DNA of 64,000 nt from NCBI RefSeq assembly GCF_001894765.1, contig NZ_BCWV01000002.1, positions 1-64,000 of the forward strand, in the 5' to 3' direction. The notes under the pieces were generated by a model. That model saw only the letters and a program-made list of their open reading frames with translations, searched no databases and was not told the DNA's origin. This stretch comes from Rhodococcoides corynebacterioides NBRC 14404 (GTDB lineage Bacteria; Actinomycetota; Actinomycetes; Mycobacteriales; Mycobacteriaceae). The translations under genes and the position numbers were made by a program. Positions within the stretch are counted from its first letter, which is position 1. Each line of letters opens with the position of its first letter. Positions 33,701 to 39,884 of the stretch are shown piece by piece.

Positions 33701-34924
33701 CTGGCGGAACGGCTCACGGGACGGTCGGTGTCGACGGCGCCGACGCTGACCCCGCGGGCGGATCGACCGGCCGTCGTCCCGCTCGCACCGATGCAGGAAG
33801 CGGCACTGCCGCAGGACCTCTCGGCGGCACCCGCGCACCATGCGCTGCTGGTCGACGTCGGCGACCGGAGCGGGGACGACCTGGCCGCGGCGCTGTCCGC
33901 CGTCGCCGCACGTCACGAGCCGCTGCGGTCGGTGATCGCACCCGACGCGGCGTCGGTGACGCCGGCGGACCCGGTGATCCTGGAGCGGGTCGACGTCTCC
34001 GCCGACGGTGGTGATCTCGGCCGACGCGCGTTCGAGATCGCGCAGGAGTCGCTCGATCTGACGACGCGGCCCGGGCTGCGCGCGGTCCTGCTCGACGACG
34101 GGGACCGTCGCGCCCTGCTACTGGTCATGCACTACGCCGCGGTGGACGAATGGTCGGTGGTCCCGTTGCTGACCGAGCTGCTCGCGGGGAGCGAGGCGGA
34201 CCTGCCGCTGACGTACTCCGACGTCGCGCGGTGGGCGGTGGACCGTCGCGCTGCTGCGGACGACGCCACGCGCTACTGGCGTGAGCGTCTCGCGGACGCG
34301 CCGCCGGCGACTCTGCCGATCACGTTCGGCGAGAACGGAACCGACGCGGTCCTCGTCGACGTCGACGCGGACCTGCGTGCCTCGCTCGACCGGCTCGCCG
34401 CCACCGCAGGCACGGGACTGGCCTCGGTGATGCACGCGGCGTTCGCACTCGCGGTGGCCGACGCGGGCGGCGGCGAGGACGTCACCGTCGCGACGCTGGT
34501 GGCAGGCCGTGACGATGCCCGCACCCACGCGATGGTGGGCGGGTTCGCGGACCGGGTTCCCCTGCGGGTGAGCGCGATCGGCGATCTGGCCGAGGTCACC
34601 CGTGCGGTTCGCGACGCGACGATCGACGCGCTCGATCGCCCGGGGCCGTCGTACCGGGACATCGTGGACGCGGCCTGCCGGCCGGACCTCCGGCGGCCGG
34701 CGTTGGCGCTGGTGCATCACCGCGTCGCGGATCTGGGGGGCGTCTCGGTGCTGCCGATCCCGGTGGGCCGCCCCGAGGCGGATCTGACCCTGAGCGTGCA
34801 CGAACCACCCACGGGTGCAGCCTTGTTCGTCCAGCTGGTCGTTCCGGGCGGAACGGACAGCAAGGCGGTCGGTCGGTTCGTGGATCTGCTCACCGCTCGA
34901 CTGGGGGAGGCGCGCAGGCCCTAG
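18767..34924 (+). CDS. Four-module hydroxamate siderophore NRPS
   Basis: One 5385-residue synthetase. Order read from motifs: C1 (8-440, HHGIVDG at 139), A1 (452-944), T1 (Ser 986), E1 (1036-1440, HH 1144), C2 (1465-1880, HH 1588), A2 (1902-2361), T2 (Ser 2414), E2 (2469-2908, HH 2596), C3 (2932-3340), A3 (3364-3860), T3 (Ser 3911), C4 (3967-4395, HHITTDE at 4092), A4 (4414-4885), T4 (Ser 4947), C5 (5003-end). Specificity codes aligned by eye: A1 DINYWGGIGK, as for N5-formyl-N5-hydroxyornithine in coelichelin synthetase; A2 DVSHTSLVDK, serine-like; A3 DMENLGLINK, as for N5-hydroxyornithine; A4 DVFILGAVNK, unassigned. Carrier domains before E are GGDS, the others GGHS. C3 has QFLVWDG and C5 has HYAAVDE instead of HHxxxDG. 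There is no thioesterase. Inferred product: a D-fhOrn, D-Ser, hOrn, X tetrapeptide, similar to what I recall of rhequichelin from Rhodococcus equi. Confidence 0.93.
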   Translation: MFRVVDTDTLPLTAAQSEVWTAQHLLGDRRDFVITLLVEVTGVVDLARVRDAVRTTLMDAEALHVRVDFSGEHAVQRPDLRDWDVDVVDLSGDDDPVAAAHAWIADDVASADVTGAGPLFRTALLVLADDHLFWHQRYHHGIVDGFGMSLIFNEVRARYVDPTRRTAADAWALGPLVESDRDYRSSPAFAVDKAFWTTQLIGAAEPPILLPDVPDVGRAVTERVEVSTADAARLHDLAARVNLRRTRVIPSLWLAYLAVATGSYDLTVSLPATGRVGRRQRSTPFMASTILPLRLRLDPSMTLVDVARAFEHATIGTVRHGRFRGEDVVRAVREIEPERRVVGPGLNVLMLPHGVDIGGVPARMHSMDTGPVRDLDTTVTGGLDGEPVTFDLRCRPGALEAMRGHRDRFRVVLDQLLDDPTRPLSSLTLLGDDDRRRILVDFVDTAEPVTRETIPAMFARRVASAPDDVAVELGDRTLTYRQLADRVNQLAHRLLDDGLAPEEIVAVSMPRSIEMVVALLAVTAAGGAFVPVDPEWPAERRARVLADCRTSIVLGGTDHPVALDDWAYSEQPTAVPDVTIDGARAAYVIFTSGSTGTPKGAVIRHEAICARIAWQRDHILGFGPGDASLFKAPLAFDISINEILLPLLTGGRLVIAEPGGERDGLYLLDVIRRRGVTFVYLVSSMLDALLALDDPDRPALAGLKHVWCGGEVLTPELFARFRSRLSTTLYHGYGPAEATIGVSHVVYTGDAPRIATSIGRPNPNTRLYVLDSSLAPTPIGVTGELYAAGFLLGRGYVGAPGITASRFVADPFAGPDESGARLYRTGDLARWTADGTLDFLGRADNQVKIRGMRLELEEVEAALSGTPGVRRVVVDVRRTPAGSAFLAAYVVPDSGAVLHAADVLDHAATVLPDYMVPSTVTVLDALPLTVNGKVHRRALPDPEQTVTGTVAPRTDRERELCAVVAEALGLPEVGVTDDFFALGGDSIVALTVVAKARARGIAIGPRDVFSLRTPEALAAAAPDEVAPVADEPTGVVPLTPVVARALRHGAIRPRFHQTACVPVPAGTDADSLRDAVQAVVDRHPALWASWHDGALHVPEAAPRIDVVHEAAASVDGVVSRLDHRRSGGAVAVALSDDTAVLAAHHLVVDGVSWRILLGDLATALSGGDVPPSSTSVRRWAEALTEYAAAGGVEAELPYWHGVARTPRGSLPTDADPGLAGDLRRRTVVTPASVTEAVLQDVPSTYGAGPTDVVLAALALTLASWSAFDGERTVVEVEGHGREEDVVGTAGIDLTRTVGWFTSVRPVPLPTDRPDDPAETLLAVRDELRRAPASTLGHGVLQELRSDPVLVAAPAPRILVNYLGRLGGAGSVTFHGADDPAAPAAHALILDVLAGDGPSGPRLETTVRWSPAVLTDDDVASFVDGWTDALARLAAAGPEVRRTPTDFPLVELTDDDVAGLPDDVEDVVPTTAVQDGIHFHSAFADDDPYVVQQVIDLGGTVDPDLLRAAVQRVVDRHAALRTSFRPVSNGRIVAVVHTGVGVPFDVQSRPVDDVLAAHRRQGLALDHAPLLRYTLVPTESGAALVQSIHHLVADGWSIPVMLRELLASYGDSAPLPAPASPREWLRHLATRDREASLQRWREALDGVRDDVPVPSHGAAGTGTGSHRVEVDPETTAAVLRTARDAGVTVGALLHAAWGVVLGRVTGRRDVTVGSTVSGRTAPVPGLDAMVGLFIDTVPTRVRLDTGGLADIADTIGDVARRWQRDQADLLDHHHVGLPELRRIAGVASLFETLVVVENYPIGDLVAASSASSSASSSGAGELRITGVRVDENPAYPLTLIVIPGDRLTVDLKFHRSAVAEESVAAMVEMLLAVATAPAHTPVTTAGVTPAPAVLGAAGRLGSATVVDLLDRQAAATPTATALVHGDTRLTYAELQARTDRVATALADRGAGPGSLVAVALPRSIDLVVALVAVLKSGAAYLPLDPGYPADRLRYMIDDAQPAVMVDGPLPEQDPRPLVRPRAADPAYVLYTSGSTGRPKGVVVTHGSVVPRLEWMREHSPLGPGEVVLQKTPSSFDVSVSEFFGPLISGAALVLADPDGHRDTAHLVATIRAHQVTWVHFVPSMLDAFLTDPEVASCTSLRVITCSGEALPAASARRVAELLPHVRLDNLYGPTEAAVDVTAAQGVQGTAADTVPLGLPMAGVEARVLDGWLGQVAPGMPGELYLSGPQLARGYLRRPALTATRFVAAPHGQRRYRTGDVVRWSERTGLEYLGRADDQVKVRGFRIELAEIDAVLREHPAVERAATVVRTDRGTAQIVSFVVGPVDDASVRAFVRERLPEHMIPSSITVLDALPTGPSGKLDRAALLAATRDAGSPPTANPSADDVTAALQSHLGTVLGETVGPDDDFFARGGDSILAIRVVNLARAAGLELSPRQIFDLRTPRALAAAIGDGPTAGPAPAADSAVGTVRSLPVVHRLSEWSGTTDRFCQAALLVVPPTAEATVAAVIDALVRHHDSLRLRRDRHAPGVWTTEIRADGVPSLRRVDARGLGDAALRDLVARESDRATDALDPDGGTVLSVVWFDRGDDPGRLLLVAHHLVVDGVSWSILVEDLAVAWVAVESGDTPALAPVRTSLREFSRRVDEDAHSAQRLAELSYWRTVTAPGAALVSGDAADATVAHGDTLRVRVPADLTSAALGPVADLVRGDATDVIVAALRVALSRWGADHDVLMDLERHGRHDALGDLSRTTGWFTSIAPVRTAHHTDVVATLADVKDRLRAAPDGGIGYGMLRYGNARTAGILAAGERSQVLVNHLGRVPAPGSGPFEPAPEQDALRTGPDADLGGPYRLVVNTAVEPGADGAVLVASLAWSASHLSREDVDTIVDGWLCALRDLATAAESSTPVLTRSDAPLIDLTDDDLAAAADVVPNGVETVWPLTPLQEGLYFEALTASGQDVYTAQFVLEFDHRVDPDRLRSAADGLVRRHPTLRTAFVPLPSGAPAQVVAAPDAVTVPITVVEATSGDEVAAALAADRGTPFDLAAPPLWRLLLVRRPDGTDALAVNRQFLVWDGWSNGLVVAELLARYADPAAVPTTPDTAFTRYLGWLADRDRDAARAAWARAVAGLDEPTLLARPGTVAGPDLPRRHRVEFDRHETTTLRDALRTHGVTLNAVVTAALALALSRSTGRDDVTFGITVAGRPTEVPGLDTAPGMFLATVPARVTLDPAQTLIALARTVQDQRWALADHDHLGLAEIGAATGHRTLFDTLCVVQNFTDGDEGTSLGGSGVRGGDSIDHTTYPVTVVVTPGSTLAVTVEHRPEMVDDVRAQRVADDVVAVLRSVAGGAERPVVGVLADPTPPVRVDDSVPDVTVTEMLVETAQRRPDAVALVSGSVSLTYRELVARIEALARVLEDRGVGPEQVVALAVPRSVDTVVALFAVLRTGAAYLPLELDHPDARLDAVLDDADPRCLIVGPSAVSRFAGRPGVLPLDWAAEPLLSAADRHADGEGVADGTAFAPGRPGRLEHPAYVIYTSGSTGRPKGVVTPYRGLTNMQLNHRREIFDPVIEAAGGRTLRIAHTVSFAFDMSWEELLWLVEGHEVHVADETLRRDADALVAYGDRHGIDVVNVTPTYASILLERGLLDGYRPALVLLGGEAVGDDVWSALRAADGVLGYNLYGPTEYTINTLGGGTADSATPTVGLPIRATDAVILDGWLRPVPDGVAGELYVAGAGLARGYAHRPALTADRFVAGPNGTRRYRTGDLVRRRTDGSGLLDYLGRTDDQVKIRGHRVEIGEVASAVAAVPGVRRSAVVVGTGPGGLARLIAYVDAPETVDVRDACARALPEYLVPTVVRTDEFPMTVNGKLDVTALPTPEDDTAPITLPRTETERVLVDIVSDVLGVPIGVTDDFFARGGHSLLATRVIGRARTALGCELAVRDLFDAPTVARLAAVAEARSGSARPVLAPRERPEHIPMSAAQRRLWLAHTLDPRSTAYHFPLVIPLDGVVDVEALSVALADVVDRHEAMRTVFDEVDGLPVQRILTGVRPAVDVVEAITASDVSAAVAEALRTPFDLRRDIPLRAKVIHTGGGTVLVVVLHHITTDEWSDRPFLTDLLAAYTARLAGDPSPLTPLPVHYADYTLWHAELLGDARDERSLAARQLRFWRDTLAGAPDPEIPPDRPRPPRPSHDGAVVQVDVEPAVVRGLRAVARSTEASVFMALHAAAAVLMRAVTGSSDVVLGAPVAGRDEEATADLVGFFVNTLALRTEVTGSASLANTLRTVRDADLAAFAHADVPFDEVVAHLAPERSTARHPLFQVMVSHHTGPLVDTDRLPETPAKFDVVFNATEDTAGERLTLQLEYATDLYDASTARTLADRFLLVLAALARTPERRVDDLDLFLPGERHRVVTEFNDTARHVPEETLYASYRRWVRATPDAVAVADEHETVTYAALHERVVELAAQLRDRGIGDEDIVGIGVPRSVGAVVATLAVLAVGAAYLPLDGRHPVDRLEFMLADSGAALLLTTEQASGSMPGGVPHLTIDALPEQDSAGDPPGPAAQDSAAYVIYTSGSTGRPKGVVVPHEGISSLVATAEDRMRLTTGSVVLQFASIGFDVAVFELAMALCTGSRLVVVPDDARVAGPELTDFCTRHAVTHAILPPSLMAALPPDCLLPEGCTVLVGTETVPPAVISAWSERLNLLAAYGLTEATVNNTLWQARPGWTSAVPIGVPDPNEQAYVLDARLRPVPIGVAGELYIAGRGLARGYLGRPDLTAHRFVADPHGGGRMYRTGDRARWRTDGSLDFLGRADDQLKVRGFRIEPGEVMAALASADGVDQTAVIAVGDGPATRLVGYVTGVDGLLGEDVRAHAATALPDYMVPSVVMVLPGSLPLTPNGKLDRAALPEPDLVGLLGGRPPRTETERVVLAAAAEVLGLANGPDGATLGIDDDFFDVGGHSMAAMGWVSALRSRLGVEVTVRDVFDAPTAAALAERLTGRSVSTAPTLTPRADRPAVVPLAPMQEAALPQDLSAAPAHHALLVDVGDRSGDDLAAALSAVAARHEPLRSVIAPDAASVTPADPVILERVDVSADGGDLGRRAFEIAQESLDLTTRPGLRAVLLDDGDRRALLLVMHYAAVDEWSVVPLLTELLAGSEADLPLTYSDVARWAVDRRAAADDATRYWRERLADAPPATLPITFGENGTDAVLVDVDADLRASLDRLAATAGTGLASVMHAAFALAVADAGGGEDVTVATLVAGRDDARTHAMVGGFADRVPLRVSAIGDLAEVTRAVRDATIDALDRPGPSYRDIVDAACRPDLRRPALALVHHRVADLGGVSVLPIPVGRPEADLTLSVHEPPTGAALFVQLVVPGGTDSKAVGRFVDLLTARLGEARRP

Positions 34925-34933
34925 TAGGAAAGG

Positions 34934-34952
34934 CAAGGCTACGCTAAGCTCG
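34934..34952 (+). promoter_or_regulatory. Candidate iron box before the ornithine hydroxylase
   Basis: CAAGGCTACGCTAAGCTCG matches the IdeR consensus at about 12 of 19 positions, centred about 40 bases before the hydroxylase ATG. Weaker than the box at the NRPS but in the expected place. Confidence 0.5.
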
Positions 34953-34984
34953 CCGGGTGCAATTGCGGCCGAAGGGGTGGACAC

Positions 34985-36352
34985 ATGACGGGTGACGACA
35001 CATTGGACGTGGTCGGTATCGGCTTCGGCCCGGCCAACCTCGCGCTGGCCATCGCGATCGAGGAACACAACCGGTCGTGCGCCCCCGGCGAGGAAGTGCG
35101 CGCCGCCTTCGTCGAGCGGCAGGACGCCTTCGGATGGCATCCCGGCATGCTGCTCGAGGGAGCGACCATGCAGATCGCCTTCCCGAAGGACCTCGCGACG
35201 TTCCGCAACCCGAGCAGCGAGTACACCTTCTTCCAGTACCTGTTCGCACGCGGTCGGCTGGTGGACTTCGTCAACCACCAGACGTTCTTCCCCACCCGGC
35301 TCGAGTTCCACGATTACCTGTCGTGGGCGGCGGACCGCGTGGACGCCGACGTCCGCTACGGCACCTCGGTCACCGCGGTCCGTCGGGTCGGCGACGAGCT
35401 GGTGGTGCAGTGCGACGACGGCCGGGTCCTTCACACCCGCAACGTCGCGGTCGGAGCCGGGCTGCAGCAGCGGGTGCCCGAGTGGGCACGGCTCTCGGCG
35501 CGGTGCTTCCACAATCACGACTTCCTCGGCCGGATGGCCGAGTTGCCCCGACCGACCCACGGTCGGTTCGCGGTGCTCGGCGCCGGGCAGTCCGCGGCCG
35601 AGGTGGTGCAGTACCTCCACGCGCACCACCCGCACGCGGAGGTGCACAGCATCTTCTCCCGCTACGGATACAGTCCGGCCGACGACAGCCCCTACGCCAA
35701 CCGCATCTTCGATCCCGAGGCGGTCGACGAGCTGCACCGCGCGCCGGCGGACGAGCGCGCCCGACTGCTCGCCCTGCATCGCAGCACCAACTACTCGGTG
35801 GTGGACCTCGAGCTCATCGAGGAGCTCTACCGCACCGAGTACGCCGAGCGGGTGAGCGGCCACCGGCGGCTGTTCATGCGCCGCGCGTCCACGATCGACG
35901 CCGCCGTCGAGACCGCCGACGGCATCGAGGTCACCGTGCGCGACGGCATCGACGGCATCGCCGACACCCTCGTCTGCGACGCCCTGGTGCTCGCCACCGG
36001 CTTCCGACCGGCGCCGCTGCGCCCTCTGCTCGGCGAGCTGGCTCCCGACGACGACGCGCCGCGCGTCGTCACGCGGGACTACCGCCTCGTGTCCGCTGGC
36101 GCCGGGACCGACGGTGACGACGGTGTCGGCGCTGCCGACGACGGCCGGACCGCCGTGTACCTCCAGGGCGGCACGGAGTCGACGCACGGCATCACCTCGT
36201 CGCTGCTCTCCAACGTCGCGGTGCGTTCCGGTGAAATTCTCCACTCCGTCCTCGCCCGACGTGGTGGGTCGGACGCGCTTGCTAGGGTCGACCGGACCGC
36301 AGATCGTCGGGATCGCCCGGCGCCGACTTTTGCAGTGAGCGAGGCACGATGA
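34985..36352 (+). CDS. L-ornithine N5-monooxygenase
   Basis: This 455-residue flavin N-hydroxylase of the SidA/PvdA/IucD family has FAD-binding [12 protein letters not shown] at the N-terminus, the substrate-side motif [21 protein letters not shown] split over two segments near residues 59-80, NADPH-binding [10 protein letters not shown] and the C-terminal LATGFRPAP. It makes N5-hydroxyornithine, which fits the A1 and A3 codes of the preceding NRPS. It is preceded by a weak iron box and overlaps the MbtH gene by four bases (ATGA). The last 40 residues are poorly conserved and Arg-rich. Confidence 0.92.
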   Translation: MTGDDTLDVVGIGFGPANLALAIAIEEHNRSCAPGEEVRAAFVERQDAFGWHPGMLLEGATMQIAFPKDLATFRNPSSEYTFFQYLFARGRLVDFVNHQTFFPTRLEFHDYLSWAADRVDADVRYGTSVTAVRRVGDELVVQCDDGRVLHTRNVAVGAGLQQRVPEWARLSARCFHNHDFLGRMAELPRPTHGRFAVLGAGQSAAEVVQYLHAHHPHAEVHSIFSRYGYSPADDSPYANRIFDPEAVDELHRAPADERARLLALHRSTNYSVVDLELIEELYRTEYAERVSGHRRLFMRRASTIDAAVETADGIEVTVRDGIDGIADTLVCDALVLATGFRPAPLRPLLGELAPDDDAPRVVTRDYRLVSAGAGTDGDDGVGAADDGRTAVYLQGGTESTHGITSSLLSNVAVRSGEILHSVLARRGGSDALARVDRTADRRDRPAPTFAVSEAR

Positions 36353-36594
36353 GCACCAACCCGTTCGACGACGAAGACGGACGCTTCTACGTTCTGGTCA
36401 ACGACGAGGACCAGCATTCGCTGTGGCCGACGTTCGCCGAGGTGCCGCAGGGCTGGCGCGTCGTGTTCGGTGAGGAGAGCCGCAAGGCGTGCCTCGAGTA
36501 CGTCGAGCAGAACTGGACCGACATGCGCCCCCGCAGCCTGCGTGAGGCCATGGAGGAGGACGCGCGTCAGCGCGCGGAGAACCCCTCCAGCTGA
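36349..36594 (+). CDS. mbtH: MbtH-like NRPS accessory protein
   Basis: The product (81 residues) carries the family signature [19 protein letters not shown] followed by a C-terminal [11 protein letters not shown]. MbtH proteins bind and activate NRPS adenylation domains. The start overlaps the hydroxylase stop, so it belongs to the siderophore operon. Length and signature are complete. Confidence 0.95.
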   Translation: MSTNPFDDEDGRFYVLVNDEDQHSLWPTFAEVPQGWRVVFGEESRKACLEYVEQNWTDMRPRSLREAMEEDARQRAENPSS

Positions 36595-36598
36595 TCCG

Positions 36599-38110
36599 TC
36601 AGCGCTCTCCGTCCCACCGGCCGTCCATGGGCTTCCGGTTACGGATGGGCAGCAACGAGCGCACTGCGTCCGGACGCTTGAGTCGTCGAGCGTCCGGACG
36701 CATCGTCTTCCGTGAGGGGCGACGCAGCGAGCCCGCCCGGTTCACGATTCGGGGCCGACGCAACGTCCGCGCTCCCCATTCCCCCAGGGTGACCCCACCC
36801 GCCAGCGCGCCGCCCGTGCCCAGCGCGGCCAGCAGCGCGCTCATGCCGAGAAGCGTCTGGTCGCCGAGCAGGGCGAAGAGTCCCCGGTAGACCGACAGAC
36901 CGGGCAGCAGCGGCGTGATGCCCGCGACGGCCACGATCAGGGGCGGAATCAGTGCTCGACGGGCGAGAAGACCGCCGACGAACCCGACGACGGTCGCGGC
37001 GATGGCGCTCGACAGGACGGGGCCGAACCCCACCTGCTGCGCGATGAGGAAGAACAGTGCACCGGCGAACCCGCCGAAGAATGCGGCCGTCAGACTGCGT
37101 CGTTCGGCGTAGCAGGCCAGGGCATAGAACGCCGACGCCGCCGCACCGGCGAGCACCTTCGTCGGCACCTCGGTGATGTCGGGGGGAGCGACGTTGCTCA
37201 GGACGGGCAGTTCCGCGCCGAGCAGGGCGGCGAGCCGGAGCGTCGTCGCCACGCCCGCGATGATGCCGCCGGTCATCATGAGGAGTTCGAAGAACCGGGC
37301 CGCAGCGGTGATGGGGGCGCCGGTGATCGCGTCCTGCACCGAGCCCACCAGCGACAGACCCGAGAGCAGCACGGTCACCCCGGCCGCGATGATCTGCGAC
37401 GGCGAGATCGAGATGCCCAGCTCGGCCTGATACGAGTACAGGGTGATCGCCGGCGCCGAGGCGATGAACCCGCCCACCACCTGTTGGAAGAAGAACGGAA
37501 GCCCGGCGCGGTTGAGCACCCGGCCGACCCGGTCGATCACCATCGTGGTGAGGAAGCTGACCACGGCCACCAGGACCCCACCGCCGAGCAGCACCGAGAT
37601 CGCCGCCGCCATGCCCGACCAGGCGAGCGTCGCGATCCACCGGTTGTAGGGGTGGGGGGCGGTGATGATCTCGTCGAGTTCCGTCAGGGCGGCCGACGGT
37701 GTCGGCACCTGCAGGCGGATCCTGCGCGCCAGGCCGTCGACGGCCGCCAGGCGCGTGAAGTCCATCGATCGGTAGTGGACGATGCGCATGGTGCTCGCCG
37801 GCGGGAGCGTCGGGCCGCGGTAGGCGCTGATGGTGATCGAGTTGTACGTGACGTCCACGTCGCATCGGTTCAGGCCGTACGTCGCGGCGACGAACTGCAC
37901 CTGGGCCGCGGTGTCGATGGCGCCGGTGCCCGCCGCGAGGGTCACCTCGCCGACGCGCACGGCGAGATCGAGCACTTCCGTCACGGACGCGTCGTCCGTG
38001 AGATCGATCGGCTGGAGCGGGCTCGGAGCGCCCGCGGGGGTGTCGACGATGGCCCGTCGTTCGCCGGTCATCCGGCGCAGTGTCGACGTCAGGCCCTGCA
38101 GGAACGTCAT
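36599..38110 (-). CDS. thrE: ThrE-family threonine/serine exporter
   Basis: The 503-residue protein has the ThrE layout: a cytosolic N-terminal domain with RVGEVTLAAGTGAIDTAAQV and YNSITISAYRG, then about ten hydrophobic helices (for example MAAAISVLLGGGVLVAVVSF), ending in a basic, Arg-rich tail of about 60 residues. Corynebacterial ThrE exports threonine and serine using proton motive force. It is convergent with the siderophore operon (4-base gap) and divergent from the GGDEF gene. Export of serine by a neighbour of a serine-using NRPS is probably coincidental. Confidence 0.88.
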   Translation of the reverse strand: MTFLQGLTSTLRRMTGERRAIVDTPAGAPSPLQPIDLTDDASVTEVLDLAVRVGEVTLAAGTGAIDTAAQVQFVAATYGLNRCDVDVTYNSITISAYRGPTLPPASTMRIVHYRSMDFTRLAAVDGLARRIRLQVPTPSAALTELDEIITAPHPYNRWIATLAWSGMAAAISVLLGGGVLVAVVSFLTTMVIDRVGRVLNRAGLPFFFQQVVGGFIASAPAITLYSYQAELGISISPSQIIAAGVTVLLSGLSLVGSVQDAITGAPITAAARFFELLMMTGGIIAGVATTLRLAALLGAELPVLSNVAPPDITEVPTKVLAGAAASAFYALACYAERRSLTAAFFGGFAGALFFLIAQQVGFGPVLSSAIAATVVGFVGGLLARRALIPPLIVAVAGITPLLPGLSVYRGLFALLGDQTLLGMSALLAALGTGGALAGGVTLGEWGARTLRRPRIVNRAGSLRRPSRKTMRPDARRLKRPDAVRSLLPIRNRKPMDGRWDGER

Positions 38111-38395
38111 GCCTCTCTTCTGCCGTCGAAGGGGTGCGGGAGTGATCGCGGTGGGTGCTCTCGCTAGGAGAAGGTACCGGCCCGGCCTGTGTGTTCCCTG
38201 GCCCGGGGCGTCGTCGCGCCGCCGTCCTCGCCGACCCCGCCGGACGGACTCGGCGACGGTTTCCGGCGCGGAATTCGGACTTGGTACCGAAACGGCTCGC
38301 GCCGTTGTTGCCTATGCTTGAATCCGGGACAAGAGACTGTGGTGCGGGTGCAACAGCGCGCCCGTCGGGCGCCCGCGAGGGGGACTGGTGGCGGT

Positions 38396-39478
38396 GTGAG
38401 CGCACTGAGGGACTGGTGGTCGGCGACGCCCGACTACGAGTGGATTCGGGATTACCATCGCGCCCACCCGCTGTTGCGTCGGGCGCCGTACGTCACGGCG
38501 TCCGGATGCTTCCTGATCGCGATCATGGCGATCGTCCTGGTGTTCTCCCCCGTGGCCGACGAAGCGACGACGCAGCTCCTCGTCGCCGCGGCCAGCGCCG
38601 TCGGGGCAGGGTGTTGGTGGGCGCGCGGACGCTTTCCCAGCCGCCGCGCCTCGCTCGCGTTCATCGTCTACGCCGGTATCGCGATCCCCGCCGGCATTCT
38701 GTCGACACCGCCCAGCACCATCAGTCTCTATGCCGTCGCGCTCATGGTGACCGTCGGGAACTACGTCACCGCCATGCACGACGCACGGGTGTTCGTCGCG
38801 CAGGAGGCCTGGTCGCTCGTGGTCGCCATCGTCGTGTTCGTGCGGGTGCTCACCGCCGATGTCGCCCCTGTGCAGGAGGTGGTGGCGACCTTCGTTCTGG
38901 TGCTGGGTCTGTTGTTCACCGCGTCGACCCTCAACCACGTCTTCCTCACCGCCCTGCGGAACGACGCCTCCCGCGCGCTGTTCGATCAACTGACCGGTCT
39001 GCGGAACCGCCGCGGACTGCACACCGCCGTCGAGGCCCTGATGCGAGACCACCGCCCGGCTCACCTGTCCGTCCTCTGTCTGGACCTCGACGCGTTCAAA
39101 TCCGTCAACGACCGCTTCGGTCACGCTGTCGGCGACGAGGTCCTGCGTGCCACCGCAGCCCGAATCGACCAGCTGAGCCCGCCCGGATCCGTCTCCGCCC
39201 GTCTGGGCGGCGAGGAATTCGCCGTCGTGGTGCCGGGCGACGACGCCCGAGCCTTCGCCCGGTCGCTGCTCACCGGAATCCACCGACCGGACGACCGAGC
39301 ACCGGTCACGGCCTCCGTCGGTGTCGCCGTCGAGGATGTCACCGAGTGGGAAGGCCTCTGTCCCCGGATGCTCGGCCGACTGCTCGACCGCGCCGACATC
39401 GCCATGTACCGCGCCAAGCGCGACGGCGGCAACAGTGTCGTGGTGGCCGCGGCGAGTGAGGCGGACGGGCCGTTATGA
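38396..39478 (+). CDS. Membrane-bound GGDEF diguanylate cyclase
   Basis: The product is 360 residues. About six hydrophobic helices occupy residues 30-190, followed by a GGDEF domain starting at DQLTGLRNRRGL, with DLDAFKSVNDRFGHAVGDEVL and the active-site RLGGEEFAVVV. The GGEEF form is catalytically competent, so it should make cyclic di-GMP. No RxxD inhibitory site is apparent just upstream of GGEEF. GTG 38396 with GAGGGGGA upstream is chosen because the earlier in-frame GTG (38189) would add 69 low-complexity residues. In the 285-base divergent gap before it only a TATGCT-like -10 near 38323 stands out. Confidence 0.85.
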   Translation: MSALRDWWSATPDYEWIRDYHRAHPLLRRAPYVTASGCFLIAIMAIVLVFSPVADEATTQLLVAAASAVGAGCWWARGRFPSRRASLAFIVYAGIAIPAGILSTPPSTISLYAVALMVTVGNYVTAMHDARVFVAQEAWSLVVAIVVFVRVLTADVAPVQEVVATFVLVLGLLFTASTLNHVFLTALRNDASRALFDQLTGLRNRRGLHTAVEALMRDHRPAHLSVLCLDLDAFKSVNDRFGHAVGDEVLRATAARIDQLSPPGSVSARLGGEEFAVVVPGDDARAFARSLLTGIHRPDDRAPVTASVGVAVEDVTEWEGLCPRMLGRLLDRADIAMYRAKRDGGNSVVVAAASEADGPL

Positions 39479-39481
39479 TGA

Positions 39482-39506
39482 GCGCGCCCGGCTCGGTCGG
39501 GCGCGC
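39482..39506 (+). terminator. Hairpin between GGDEF gene and tRNA-Thr
   Basis: GCGCGCCCG (39482-39490) pairs with CGGGCGCGC (39498-39506), nine perfect pairs with a 7-nt loop. The right arm runs into the first two bases of the tRNA, so it may also influence tRNA 5' processing. Confidence 0.5.
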
Positions 39507-39576
39507 CTCCTTAGCTCAGTGGTAGAGCACTCGCCTTGTAAGCGAAAGGTCGTCAGTTCAATCCTGACAGGAGGCT
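39505..39576 (+). tRNA. tRNA-Thr (anticodon TGT)
   Basis: A 72-nt cloverleaf: acceptor GCCTCCT/AGGAGGC, D-arm TAGCTCAGTGGTAGAGCA, anticodon loop CTTGTAA (anticodon TGT, reading ACA) and T-arm GTCAGTTCAATCCTGAC. CCA is not encoded. The 3' half is the integration target for the adjacent accessory elements. Confidence 0.95.
39532..39572 (+). repeat. att copy 1: 3' half of tRNA-Thr
   Basis: This 41-bp segment of the tRNA gene (anticodon loop to acceptor) recurs in direct orientation at 56709-56749 (3 mismatches in the aligned part) and at 53596-53636 (about 34 of 41 identical). It marks the left boundary of the accessory region. Confidence 0.8.
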
Positions 39577-39884
39577 CTCGATATGCCTCTGACCAGCACG
39601 AATGCTCCGAAAGAGCCTGATCTCACCTCTCGTTTCACGACTTCCCCCGGTACGTCCGTGCAGGTCCGCCACGGTCCAGGTGCGTCCGGTCACCTGCGAG
39701 AACTGCCGAAATGCGGCTCGATGTCACGAGTTGTCACAACTCATTCGTAACTCGTTCGATGGACTCGGGTGGACGTCGGTGGTGGTGGGTGGACCTCGAC
39801 ACCGAAGAGTCCACGACGGAGCTTGACCCGGTTTCCCGGACACCTGATCTGTAGCGTTGCTGCTGCAGGAGAGGAGTCCGAGCT

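Noticed and set aside
33774..34924. A C-terminal thioesterase in the NRPS
   Set aside because: There is no GxSxG motif; the segment has condensation-domain features (PLAPMQEAAL, HYAAVDEW).
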